Program-made: the position numbers and the translations under genes | Origin: Candidatus Eiseniibacteriota bacterium | GTDB taxonomy: Bacteria > Eisenbacteria > RBG-16-71-46 > JABDJR01 | Reading direction: 5' to 3' | Length of the DNA stretch: 5,349 nt | Assembly (NCBI GenBank): GCA_013003415.1 | Contig: JABDJR010000500.1 | Location: forward strand, 1-5,349 | The notes under the pieces: model-generated | Databases searched by the model: none | Told to the model about the DNA's origin: nothing | Seen by the model: the letters and a program-made list of their open reading frames with translations, nothing else | Part shown: in pieces, positions 5,319-5,349 of the stretch | Position numbering within the stretch: the stretch's first letter is position 1 | How the letters are laid out: every line of letters begins with the position of its first letter

Positions 5319-5349
5319 GAGTTCCCGTCTGGTGCAGAAGTTAAAAGTG

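Overview
This is a bacterial chromosomal window of about 55% G+C (estimated by eye). It holds five protein genes in two divergent blocks. The lipoprotein signal peptide, the HD-GYP c-di-GMP phosphodiesterase and the paired small ATP-synthase genes (atpZ, atpI) fit a free-living bacterium with F-type ATP synthase and c-di-GMP signalling. Nothing here fixes the phylum. Something like Armatimonadota or another deep lineage is only a guess. There are no tRNA or rRNA genes, CRISPR arrays, insertion sequences or phage genes.

Left block, minus strand. Bases 1-1047 encode most of a subtilisin-family (S8) protease carried as a lipoprotein. The window edge cuts it just after the catalytic serine. It has a GTG start with a strong ribosome binding site and a plausible promoter at 1133-1161. 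Upstream of it, 1338-2171 encodes a 277-residue cytoplasmic-looking protein that I do not recognise. Its TTG start has a close AAGGA site, and a clear UUCG-loop terminator (1183-1215) separates it from the protease, so the two are separate transcription units.

Middle. The 572 bases between the divergent genes (2172-2743) hold no convincing gene. They contain an 8-bp inverted repeat (2249-2270), a long imperfect hairpin (2391-2463) that looks like a structured RNA on the plus strand, and a short palindrome (2544-2557).

Right block, plus strand. A REC-GAF-HD-GYP protein (2744-4306) has intact metal-binding residues in its phosphodiesterase domain but a receiver domain that has lost its acidic pocket and switch lysine. 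It is followed by a hairpin, a perfect 12-bp palindrome and a TTGACT promoter, which I take as the start of the ATP synthase operon. The leader of that operon can form a stem that buries the atpZ ribosome binding region. Then come atpZ (4541-4810) and an atpI-like four-helix membrane protein (4863-5318). The window ends 31 bases later, where atpB (subunit a) would be expected.

I see no clearly new multi-gene system. The best leads are the atp leader RNA, the 2391-2463 hairpin, the degenerate receiver and the unknown 277-residue protein.
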